A stretch of DNA of 64,000 nt from Cylicocyclus nassatus (taxonomy: Eukaryota; Nematoda; Chromadorea; Rhabditida; Strongylidae): the NCBI GenBank assembly GCA_958299035.1, contig CATQJL010000223.1, positions 3,590,359-3,654,358 of the forward strand, read 5' to 3'. Made by a program: the position numbers and the translations under genes. Position 1 is the first letter of the stretch, and each line of letters opens with the position of its first letter. The notes beneath the pieces were generated by a model, which saw nothing but the letters and a program-made list of their open reading frames with translations, did no database searches and was not told the origin of the DNA. Shown piece after piece: positions 46,443 to 57,100 of the stretch.

Positions 46443-48125
46443 CTACTTTGGTTTCTTTCTGCAATGTCAATGTTTGACTATTATTCCTTACTAGCTGATC
46501 TGCCCGGTCCAGCCCGGGAATGATCACTGATCGGGAATGAAGATAAGGTATTCGGTGGCATTGTAGAAACTGTGTAAAGAACAAAAACAAAATGTGAACA
46601 CTTATTAGTCGGTAGCATATCTCTCTTTCTCCAAATAAAGTTCAACACGCAAAACCTAAGCAAGCAGCGCGAGTTAATTGATAGCAGCGCTCATTGTTAT
46701 TATGAGGATCATTTTTTGTGACACTTTGCCGTTAACCGGCTACTTCATCTTCATTCACTGCTTGCCGTCAATTTTTGTGGATTCGGCAGTACTTTGCACT
46801 CGCGCACTTTCCTGGTCCCAGGGATCAACTATAGCGAATGTGAGTTATCGCTTGTCTTGACATTATTTCTGGTATTGACAAATAATTTGTGCGCAATCTC
46901 ATGAAAAATTTTGACCCCTCATTGTTTAAATTGGGCATGTAACGAAGAAAGCATTGATTATAAGCGTAAATTGAGCACACTTCCGTACAAAACACTCGCT
47001 ACAAAGCACTCATGGTCTCTTGCACGCTAAGGTTTCCGCATAAGATACATTTAGTGCATCCATTTAAATGAGCAATTGAGACTCACATCAAGAACACTTT
47101 TCACTGCACTTTGTCAACAGAAGTTCACAATGAGACATGCCAGCCTTGTTTACATACCCCTGTTTTGATAGCAAATGATAAGAATCATTTTTATTGCAAA
47201 GTGCTGCAAATCATTAAATTGATAGAAGGACCCAACGAATCGCTGCAAAAAGTAGCCTATCATCTGCGCAAGGCTCGAAAACATATGTGTGTAAAGTTTC
47301 AGCTCAATCGGTTGAGCGGCGCGCGTTTCTATAACGCACATACCCTCCAAACTGACAATTTTTGAGTTTTATATATATATAGATAGACCAGTGCGTCACC
47401 TCTGCTTCGCAGAGGCTCGCACTGATCTTACTTCATATGCCTTACTCATTCTTGACTAATGATGGCAATGAAACTCACCACGCAGTGCCGATCATCGCGA
47501 GTAAAATGTAAACAACTACCCATTTAAAATGCTTTTTCATGTGAGATCGGTGATTTCGCGTGGATGAAACTTTTTGCAGAAGAACAAATACGAATTTGAA
47601 TAGGTTTTTGGACTCTTTCTGGCTTGGTAGCTGCCATAAGGAATAGTAGGCAACGTGAGCTACATCTCTGTGCAAAATTTTTCTCGAATGCTCAGGTAAA
47701 ACCATGGCATATCAATCATTTACGCAAACATTTCTTTTTGGCGTCGTTCTCCTAAAGTAGTGAACTTTTGTCCACTTTTCTGGACTAAAGTCCATGGCTT
47801 GCACATCAGCATGCCAAACACATCCCCGATTTTGCAAAAAGTGGTAGTACGGAACCAATTTTGCTGGGCAGAACCCAAGTGGTTCCGTTTGACGCGCAGT
47901 TTCTGAGGGATCCAACCAACAAAACCATTCGTGCTTTTGCACGGTAGGCTCTTATGTTGGTCGCATGCGATGTGCAAAATTTAGCTCAGGACGTTGGCTG
48001 GAACTCGCTCTACGAATTTCGTTACAGACAGACACACAGACATACACACACACATACACACACACAAAAACACGTAAACAACCTTAGCCCGTTATTATAA
48101 GTTATGATATCTCGAGCTGCCATCT
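46443..48125. other. Repeat-rich spacer
   Basis: No gene supported. CTAGCTGATCTGCCCGGTCC at 46491 and a TATATATATAGAT tract at 47375, followed by a CTCTGCTTCGCAGAG hairpin near 47401, look like edges of old interspersed repeats. The CA-rich microsatellite is at 48025-48072. A minus frame beginning MVLPEHSRKILHRD (47475-47705) has no splice partner. Confidence 0.4.
48025..48072. repeat. CA-rich microsatellite
   Basis: Mixed (CA)n and CAGA/CATA units. Confidence 0.75.
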
Positions 48126-48310
48126 GGGACGGTATGCATCAATCTCCCATTTTGAAAGCGGGCGATCATTTTCAGTAGAAAATGATTGCCCGGCCGGGTT
48201 GGCCGCAGCTTCATACATTACGGGTCGGGCGGCCAACCCGGCCGGGCAATCATTTTTTTATTGAAAATGATCGCCCGCTTTCAAAACGGGAGATTGATGC
48301 ATACCGCCCC
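48126..48310. mobile_element. Near-perfect hairpin, 185 bases
   Basis: GGGACGGTATGCATCAATC pairs with GATTGATGCATACCGCCCC. The arms continue almost without mismatch through AAAGCGGGCGATCATTTTC and GATTGCCCGGCCGGGTTGG to a loop of about 25 bases. It is very likely a young MITE, placed about 70 bases past the 3' end of the next gene. Confidence 0.85.
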
Positions 48311-48380
48311 TGGTCAATAATTTTAGAGCAACTAAATTGTAAGTGAAGACGACTCATACACTCTTCATTCTCTTCGGAAA

Positions 48381-49427
48381 TCATATTGGTCTAACTGTCG
48401 GCAGCACAGCTCCTGCTCCACCTCGCATGTGGAATTCGAATGGAGGACACAAGAACGCCATGCAGTAGGAGAAAGTCATTGGCCCGCATCTGACTGCGGC
48501 ATACTGTAGGTGGTACTTCTGAGCTTTGATACCGCTGAGGAATTGCCGGAACTGCAATGATTAAAATCTCAGAAACTACGTCTTTATTGAAAAAAACATG
48601 ATTTGTCTTAGCTTGCAAATATGACACTTCAATTTATCTAAATATTCTAGGTTGAGGTTTCTTGCGTAAAGGCAGTTTTCAATCCCACTATCACATATCA
48701 CTTGATCAAGATTTTTCGAATATAATCATTCCTATATACGGCTAGCCCTCTTTTTGACTTTCTATAGTTCCAGGTGTGAAAATTGTATCCAGTTGATTTT
48801 GCTGGTCCATCCGTTCAACACATTCGTGGGACGGATTCTGCACCATTTCATTATCAAAATAACAATCTGTGCTCTAACAGAGCTAACCAAATTGATTCTA
48901 CTTAAATTACTTTACAATCGACATACATTCATATAAAAAACATGTCTGTATATCCGTGATCCGTGAAAGACACCAAAATCATTTTTCAGTCAACCTAGAG
49001 AGCACGAGTACAGCTCACCTCTTCACAGTTGGTGTTTCGCAGCCCATATTTTGCCACTTGGAAACCATCGGTGTTGTAAGTTTCTAGCACACGAAAATTC
49101 CTCTTGTTGTAATGCAGCCTGTGGGTATCGGCAAATTCATCAAACTAAACTAGAAATTTCTTTCTCATAGAGCTCTCTCAGGTCACCACTGTGTAGTGCT
49201 TACCAGCTCCTGGAAATCGTCCAGAGCTGCACTGTGCTGAGAGCTATTTGATTTTAAGTCACTTGCAAGTAGCACTTCAACCATATCCCAAGAAGACGAG
49301 CTTGCGTTTTCGAATGCCTGAACACAGAATATTTCCCGTACTATGCGTGTAGTGATCTTGACATATATCCTTGGTATTGAGATCAACTTACAGTGACAAC
49401 CATAAAAGCAAAAAGTAGAGAAAGCAT
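48381..49427 (-). CDS. Secreted-family member 3, 148 residues
   Basis: Four phase-0 exons: 49392-49427 (signal exon MLSLLFAFMVVT), 49204-49317, 49019-49144 and 48381-48551, with stop TGA at 48381-48383. Exon 2 has SSWDMVEVLLASDL and ends LDDFQEL; exon 3 runs FDEFADTHRLHYNKRN to RNTNCEE; exon 4 has FRQFLSGIKAQKYHLQ and RCGPMTFSYCMAF with a Gly-rich tail. The shared TATAAATGGC box lies 33 bases upstream of the ATG. Intron 3 (48552-49018) is larger than in the sister genes. It lies head-to-tail about 1.2 kb from the member at 50630-51305, which suggests tandem duplication. Exported; function unknown. Confidence 0.92.
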
Positions 49428-49459
49428 TTTTGGCTAGATTGAACATCTGCGCTGCGTCT

Positions 49460-49469
49460 GCCATTTATA
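49460..49469 (-). promoter_or_regulatory. TATA-like box
   Basis: TATAAATGGC on the minus strand, 33 bases upstream of the start codon of the gene at 48381-49427 and identical to the box near 29005. Confidence 0.55.
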
Positions 49470-50629
49470 TTCATTCTTGTATATTAAGTTTCTCGGACAC
49501 TATGAATCACGGAAATTAGAATGTGAACACAATTTTTATGGAGCTATTCGTAACGTAACGATTGCAAATGATCACTATTGTGCAGTTTACAGTTTTATGA
49601 TTATTAATTCAGCAGCCAGCTAATGATATATTCCAACAGATTTGAACGAAAGAATACATTTGGAGGAAAGCCCTTTAAATCGATTATGGAAGCACACATT
49701 GAGATGTTTTCCATCACAATTCAGTTTCGATTGTACAAAGTCACATTGCCCTACGGACATCTTTCTCGTACGAAAGCTTTGGAAAGCTTCCTAGGAATTT
49801 TCCGAAGGAAATAACGTCACCCGTAAATAACGTCAATATCCTTAATATAAGAGGAATTCTATTGCTTTTTCTAGTCGAAACTCATTTTCAAGACGATGAG
49901 GATCATAAGTTTCTTCTATGAAAACGAGATAAAAGAACACGATCCTTATGCTGCCCTTACCTAGGAATACTTAGAAAAGCCACTTCGAGAGACACAACGA
50001 AACGACCGAGCTGCTTGCGTTTCACGAAGCGAAAGTGTGAGATTAATGGGCATGTACGGTCGACAAGCTGATATCCTATTGAAACTTTGCGTGTGGAGTC
50101 TATTTGTTTGCAGCAGACCGCTGACACACCAAGTAAAAAATTACGGAAATGATGAATATCCTCCAGGTTCAATGAAAGCAAATCCTACGGATAAGTGGTT
50201 GTTGCTAACCATAAGAGCTGCAGTAAAGTCTTCCTGTGTCGCTCAATACCTGCTGATCGAACTTTCCATTTCGAAAAAATTTCTTAGGAAGAAAGGCCAC
50301 GCGCCATCCTGTCACTCAGTGGTCTCTGTTATCAAGGGAACACGACGAAAAACAGGATCAATCGTTTGATTCAACTAAGCTTCTTCAATATCTACATGAG
50401 AAGGATAGGGCCCAAATTTGTCTAAATAGTAGCCAAGGGGTTCATGTTGAAATCGCTGCAATAAGTACACCTACATTATGTTTCCTTCAGCTGAAGCAGT
50501 TAAGACTTAGCGGATCCTTTTTAAAAGGTGCTGTGATTGTGATGTCTTTTAGACTAAACTAGGTAATAAGTTGTGGCAAGCAACAATGTGAGCTATAAGC
50601 CACTGAACAAAAATTTTTATTTGAAAGCC
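49470..50629. other. Spacer between tandem family members
   Basis: No additional exon found. AATAAA for the next gene is on the minus strand at 50616-50621. Confidence 0.5.
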
Positions 50630-51305
50630 TCAGAACGGAGCATCTGGTGCTGGTGCAGTCGTAGTCATTGCTGTATATGGCATAGGTCTAGCTGTGGTCG
50701 TGCCAGTGAACAAATCACACGAGAATGCCATGCAGAAAGAGAACGTCATCGGACCGCAACTGACCGAAGCATACTGTAGGTGGTACTTTTGCGCCTTTAT
50801 ACCGCTGAGGAACTGTCGGAACTGTAAAGAGCTGCAGAATTCAAGGAGAAACCCTTGATTTAGGCTCATTTCACCTCTTCACAGTTGGTGTTTCGCAGTC
50901 CATATTTTGCCACTTGCACGCCATTATAGTAGGTCTCCAGCTCGCGGAAATTTCTCTTGTTATAGTGAAGGCCATGAGTCTCGGCAAATTCATCAAACTA
51001 AACATATAAGTAGTTTTCTCAATGCATATTCAAAAATTTTATAAAACGCCACATACCAACTCTTGAAAATCGTCTAACGCACTATGATAGGCAAAATCCT
51101 TGGTGTGCTCACTGGCAAGTAGCACTTCCACCATATCCCATGCATATATTGAACAGTATACTGTTTTAAACACCTAGAGATGTCCATTTGAAGGGCTACT
51201 ACTCGGAGACTATCAGTCCGCTTGATTCAGCACGCTTTAGATCTTGATAGCTAAAATAAATTCACTTACAGTGAGACTCAGAAGAGCAGAAAGCAGGGAA
51301 GGCAT
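50630..51305 (-). CDS. Secreted-family member 4, 155 residues
   Basis: Four phase-0 exons: 51270-51305 (signal exon MPSLLSALLSLT), 51057-51173, 50875-50997 and 50630-50821, with stop at 50630-50632. Exon 2 has YAWDMVEVLLASEH and ends LDDFQEL; exon 3 runs FDEFAETHGLHYNKRN to RNTNCEE; exon 4 has FRQFLSGIKAQKYHLQ and SCGPMTFSFCMAF, then a Thr/Ala/Pro-rich tail (TTTARPMPYTAMTTT) longer than in its sisters, likely O-glycosylated if exported. An additional Cys lies in exon 2. A GATAAAAGGAGCC TATA-like box sits 30 bases upstream of the ATG, and AATAAA lies 9 bases past the stop. The compact gene has introns of 53, 59 and 96 bases. Confidence 0.93.
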
Positions 51306-51333
51306 CTTGCGAGCATCTTGTCAGTGTTGTTTC

Positions 51334-51347
51334 GGCTCCTTTTATCC
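51334..51347 (-). promoter_or_regulatory. TATA-like box
   Basis: GATAAAAGGAGCC on the minus strand about 30 bases upstream of the start codon at 51305, the same place as in the gene at 48381-49427. Confidence 0.45.
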
Positions 51348-52783
51348 CTTGCCTCACTTTTTGTTTCTTCGAGCTCTATAGGCCACTTAAAGGAAAGTAA
51401 AGGCGTTTTGAAAACATTTCACAACGATCTCATCACTACCTGCATTACTTGCGTCATCATAGCATGTTTTGAGGGTTCGGAAGGGCAATGAGGGGCAGGA
51501 TCAGTCATTGTTTGCAAACAAATTTTGCTCATTTTAGGGCTTATGGTTAGATCGTTTTGTGTTCGAGAAGCAAGATCAAATTCATGACTAAACATATTCT
51601 TAAAGGCTGCTTACCATGATTCTTCTCAAACGCGACCTCAACAACTTTTCGCGAATGCAAGCGGCTCTAGTCCCATAAAGTGATAATCGTTATGGAAAAG
51701 TTAAGCACCAGTCTCTTTCTGGCATGGCGTTAAACTATAATGTGTCACGGTTAGTAGGCCCGTTGACAACATTATGTGCAAATGTGTTGGTACAAAACCG
51801 AGCATTCCCCAAAATAATGCTAAATATGCGCTGTCTGGTATTCCCACTTGTCGCCGCCACGGTAAGTGCCGTTTAGCTTCATCTACCTTTCAATTCAATA
51901 CAAATACAACTAGTGGAAGTGCTCAAAGCGGGAGGATATTTTCTGCGACAATCCTTTCTGCTGTTGCCCCGCGTAACAACGACGTAACAAATCGAGATTA
52001 CTTTCCCACATACAAAAAAGTAGATGTCCCAAAATTGCAGGCAAACGATGCTGTCTTTTTTTCTCATTGATTTTATTGTAGGCGTACAAAATTACAAGTC
52101 AAAATCGGATTATCCGAACTTATATATTGAATCAACACCGAAAATGCATAACAAATGAAGGTCGACAGTACAGGGATATTTTTCGATTTCCGAGCGCCGT
52201 ATTTTGCAGGACATACTTAAATCTGCAATCACCTGTTTCATTGAAAATTACATTCAGCCTGCTACAGAGGTAAAATATAGGAAAAACTTTTTTTAGGCCG
52301 CAATGTATGAAAAGTAAGAGTTCTGCTTTGCGTGTGCACAATGCAATCACTAACTGCTTAGTAAAACAAATTAGCTCCACCGCTTGTCCTTCCAAATTTG
52401 GCATAGCCATATGGTGTATTTAGTTCTCTAGGCGGCAAAGTTTATGGAAAGTTTGGGAGTTTATGGAAACATCATGCCATTTGTAAAGATATTTTCGTGT
52501 GTTTTCACTCCTCAATCATTCCACTTATTCTACTTCTACTCTGGTAAAAAAGCTCAAGCATCATGGCTCATTATAGTGTAACCAAAAGAAGCAGGTTTCT
52601 CAACGACGAAACTCGTAGCGTGCGAGCCTTGCCATGTAGATTTCGCTTCTCGAAACATGATATCATATTAACATCATGCAACGCATTTGCTTCTTTGGTC
52701 TTCTACCTCCAAAGAGTGAAAAGAATTTTTTATCGTAAACGAATTGTACTATTCGTGATTGTCGATTTTGATGCTGAACCTAG
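51348..52783. other. Spacer between divergently placed family members
   Basis: Members 4 (minus) and 5 (plus) are read away from each other across this stretch, which therefore holds both promoters and the unresolved signal exon of member 5. The plus frame at 51774-52070 has no splice support. Confidence 0.45.
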
Positions 52784-53318
52784 ATCTTCGTCTACGGTGT
52801 GGATCTCATACCATGGGAAATCGTAGAAGTGGCGCTTGTCAGCGAGCTTCGTGATAACGGTCAAAGCATCAACGATCCGAATATTGCCGGTCATGTAATG
52901 AAAGATTTCCGCGCTTTGGCAAGTAAAAAATACACTTAATCAACACTTTTTCCATTTTTAATCGTTTTTTCCATTGCAGTTCAGAGACTTTGGCAAAATC
53001 TATAACTTCCGCTATAGTAAGAAGAACTTTCTTTATAACATAAATGCCGCAGCTGGAAAAGCAACTTTTGCGATGCGAAAAGGAAACTGTGAACAGGTGG
53101 ATTTCGAGTTTCACGGTACAAAAAGATTTGAAAAACTTCCTTTGCAGCTTCGACAGTTTCTTACCGTCGTCAGAGCACAGGCGTACCATCTAAAGTCAGC
53201 AGAGCTCAAATGTGGTCCTATGAAGTATTCCATGCGTTTGAAGTACGTAAACGAAACTGGAGATGGCGGTGACAACACGACGGTTTCATCCTATAATCTT
53301 AGCCTGGACTATTGGTGA
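52784..53318 (+). CDS. Secreted-family member 5 (diverged), signal exon unresolved
   Basis: Three exons are clear: 52784-52918, 52980-53096 and 53148-53318, with stop TGA at 53316-53318 and AATAAA at 53331-53336. They give 45, 39 and 56 residues and match the family exon by exon: PWEIVEVALVSEL...DFRAL, then FRDFGKIYNFRYSKKN...KGNCEQ, then LRQFLTVVRAQAYHL with the LKCGPMKYSM core. The second and third cysteines of the C-terminal exon are lost and the tail is Thr/Ser-rich. Two oddities: the first intron uses a GC donor (TTG-GCAAGT), and the last intron (53097-53147) is 51 bases, divisible by three and free of stops, so its retention would still give a protein. The acceptor before 52784 (CCTAG) is weak and the signal-peptide exon was not found. 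Confidence 0.82.
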
Positions 53319-54129
53319 AACTCCTAATCGAATAAATTTTGGCAGCCTAGTTAGAGTGTCAAGGCAGAAGTTCTATTTTCTGTCCACCATGTAGTGCACA
53401 ACTCTGAAGCTTTGGACTCCAGTGAGGTAGATATAGGTACAGAATTCTATAAAGCGCACTCTTGAATCCCGAGTGTGTGAATTCTATCTAGACAAGTCTC
53501 CTAGCCCTGGATCAAAAAAATTTTTTTGCTCTTTGACTCTGCCCAAAAGGATACAGCGCCAAACAGAATTTATACCTTCACCAATATCTTTAGATTTATA
53601 CATTATTTTCAAGTGAATGAAGGGATAGTAAACAAAAGTAGAAGTCACGATTTTTGAAGAAGCAGCAATAAAATTTTCGAAACACCTGTTGTTCTAATTT
53701 AACTTTTCATCACCTCCTTCATTTTACCTAAATAAAGCCAGACAAAAAGCAGATCAAGGTTTATTAATACATTGCCGTACAAACAACGTTTCCCGTATCC
53801 TATGCATGAAAGTGAAAACTGTAAAAACTGATTGAGCTGGAAATTATTCGGTACATGCCCGTCTAAAAGGAGCAAGGATGAGATATAATATCATGAAACC
53901 GTACAAGTAAAATCCGTGTTTCAGCAACAAAGCTTAGATATGATACACACAAGAATGTGAACATTTTAGTAATAAGAAAAGAGTGTTCGATGAGATTTGT
54001 GGATAAAAAGAGGTCCATAAGTGATAGTTCAATAATAAGTCGATCAATAGAAATAATAGTTATGATAAGGATGTACAGGCTTACACGTAAGAATTATTTG
54101 TTAGATTGAAAGGGGTCAACACTAGACAA
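53319..54129. other. Convergent 3' spacer
   Basis: This lies between the 3' ends of the plus gene ending at 53318 and the minus gene ending at 54130. AT-rich, no feature beyond polyadenylation-type A/T tracts. Confidence 0.5.
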
Positions 54130-57100
54130 TCACCTAAACTCAGGCATAGTAGGGGTACCCCAGAACGATGAAAGTGAGTTCAACTGAGCGATACGAGACA
54201 TAATTTCTGAGTCTTGAGCGCTGGTGCGAAAACGAGCCAACGATTCTTCGAACGACAACGTCGAGGTGGAAGCAGGTGATGCTGAAGCGCTAGCTGGTGG
54301 TTCTACAGCTGCTACTGGTGCTTCGGCTACGAGATGAGGTGGTGAACTGCCGGGAGAGACTTCAGCGTTGGCAGATGAGGTCGTGACCGGTTTAAGTGCT
54401 ACTGGTGCCGGCATACTGTTGATTGTGCTCTGAAAAAGCGAAAAATTGGATAAGGTCCACATCAGCTGAAAGCAGTGTCCAAGCAGATTTTGAGATGGTA
54501 TTCCTATGTGGGTACCCATTGGGAAAATCTTCAGTAAACCACTGCACAAGCGGCAGCTCATAGTTGAGTATGGCGGCCTCGAGCCATTCGAGGCCGCCAT
54601 ACTCAGCTTTGAAGCTCGTCTAGTACCGTATCCGAAGACGCCGAGTGCGAAAAAACTACGATATGGGCGAGAGCTTAAAGCTTTAATTCTCAGCCAAGAG
54701 TGGACCATATGGGCGCCGCTTGGGCGATGGCTTAATAAGTTTCCAGTTTCCACATAAGAAACCCAGTTGGCCAGTTTCGTCTATTCATAGTCGAGGAATA
54801 AGATTCGCCCTACCTGTCCGCTAGATTCACTAATATTCGGCTTCTCATCTGATCTCGCAACTGACTGCGCTTGTGGAGGGGTCCCAATTTGCTGTGTCAA
54901 CGGAGCTACAAGACCGTAAGCAGGTTGTTGCTGTAGTAACATACGCTGCTGCAAACCCATCATGCTCTGAAATGTATAATTGAAAAAGTAAACAAACACA
55001 CAAATCATTTTTTGCAGGTCAAAATTTACCAAAATATTCAGCATGGACGGCTGTGGCCTCGGCATTCCCATAGAAAATCCAGCCGCCAGATTTATATTCT
55101 CTTTTTGTTGACACAGCAAGGATGCCATTATCTAAAAAACCACAATTTTACATTTTTTTATTTCAGAGACGATAAGGGTAGAGGATCCTTACCTGCTGCT
55201 GCTGCAAAGCGATCGCTACATTAGCCATGGCGTTCGGTTGTGTCAAAGACATCTATGAATAAGAAATATTTTTCAGTAACCATAAAGAGATGGAATCCCT
55301 TCCCTCACCTGAGCAGCCAACGCATTAGCTCCAGAAGTTGTGATGCTGGTAGTAATTGGTGAGTTAGCCATTGGCGATGGAGCAGTTGATTGCGTTGAAG
55401 CTGAAGATGAAGCTGACGGCGAATCCATTCTTGATCGCTTATGTGCAGGAGATGGTGCTAGAAATTTGCTATTCTGATAATATTATTGAAATAATTAGAG
55501 TTGTTATACTACCTCCACAAGACGATCTCTTCAGTTTAGCGGAGACTTTTTTGAACATTTCAGCAGAAACTTCATGGTTGTAATGTTCATCGTGTAGAGT
55601 AGTGATTTTCAGTAGCTGAAAGACGTATAACTCAAGAATGGTATAGGTCATGAAATTCGTTTGGTTATGAGTCCCAGAACTTTATGAAGTAGTAAACAGG
55701 GTTTAGATTTTTTAAATGGAACTTGCGCTAAATTTTTACCTGCTCACTAAAGCTGTAATTTAGTCGAAGCATAGCGCGACATCCGGAAGGAAGGTAGTGT
55801 TGATTAGGACGTTTCCCGATTCCTGAAAAATAATTGTGTTGGCTGAGTGTTTCATAGGAAGAGAACATTTATAGGTGGAAGAGAAAACTGCTACTCTGCT
55901 TCATGGTTCGAAACAAATGGTACAAACGGGGGAAGGGAGGAGGCATATAAAACATCAACTGTCGCACATTTTTGACGAAGTGAACAAATCTGTTGCTCTG
56001 ACAAACTCCAAAGTGATTTTATCCATAATGGAGGCCACTACTAATTCTCCGCTTGTTTATCATGCGGAGAGTGTCTGGCGTAAAAATAATGCACTGCGAA
56101 AAAAAAAGCTTTCCTAAAATTTTACTTCTTCAATTTACTGAAATTTCTACTACTCCAACTCAACAATCTACCGACTCCCTCCCCCAAAGCAGCGCATAAT
56201 CGAACCGCTAGTGTACCACACAGCTGTGTCGCGCATTATGGTTTATTGCTATCTTCGGACGCGATTTTTTTCGTCGACCACGGCTGAGAGCCGGCTCTCC
56301 GAAACGCTCACAGCACAACACCGAATACACACGTCGGATCGCAGGCCGAATCGCTCCGACAATCGCAGCGCGACAACAGGCGATGCGCAGTGGGCGAAGC
56401 GAGTCTGTCAGCTGGTAATAGCATCTGTCTATGCTGATTGTGGGTTACCGTGCTGTGAACAACGCAGATTATAGAGAACAGAACGCGAACGCCACAGCAG
56501 CGCAGCTGTTCTCCTCACCCAACACTTTTCTTCAGTGAAAATTCACCCGCGGTTCACATTGGGTTTAAAATTTGCAAGTGCGAAATTTCAAAAATTCATA
56601 TAGGAGTAACAAAAACGGATGTTACCTTAAATCATAAAAAAAGCGCATCAATAGACCCCCCGAATTTTTTTTTCAATTTTTGAATTGTCTTCTGTCTCAT
56701 TGTAGTGAGAGTGTAGACTTCGCGAGATGAAGTTTGCTTTGATAAAAAAAAGTAACGAATATTCATATTGTGATTCTCTTAGGACTGAAGTCCAACAGCT
56801 CCAGTGTGAATGCCTGAGCTAATTACTACATTCTTTAGTTTTTCTCAAGTTATCATTTTTTAAAAATCTTTCCAAATGATCTACCCAACTGCAATCAAGC
56901 AATAACTTCTTTTCGGAACGGTAAAATTGAAAACTTCCCTTGAAGGCTAATCGCTGATTTCTGAAATCCGAACAGCACTAATTCTATTAGTAAAAATCAT
57001 GAAATTTTGAAATATGGCTATTTTTCCATAGCACTCTGCTCAGCGAAATTTCTGCGAGAGTTCCCTCCCTATTCGCTGCAAATGAAATTATTTTTGGACT

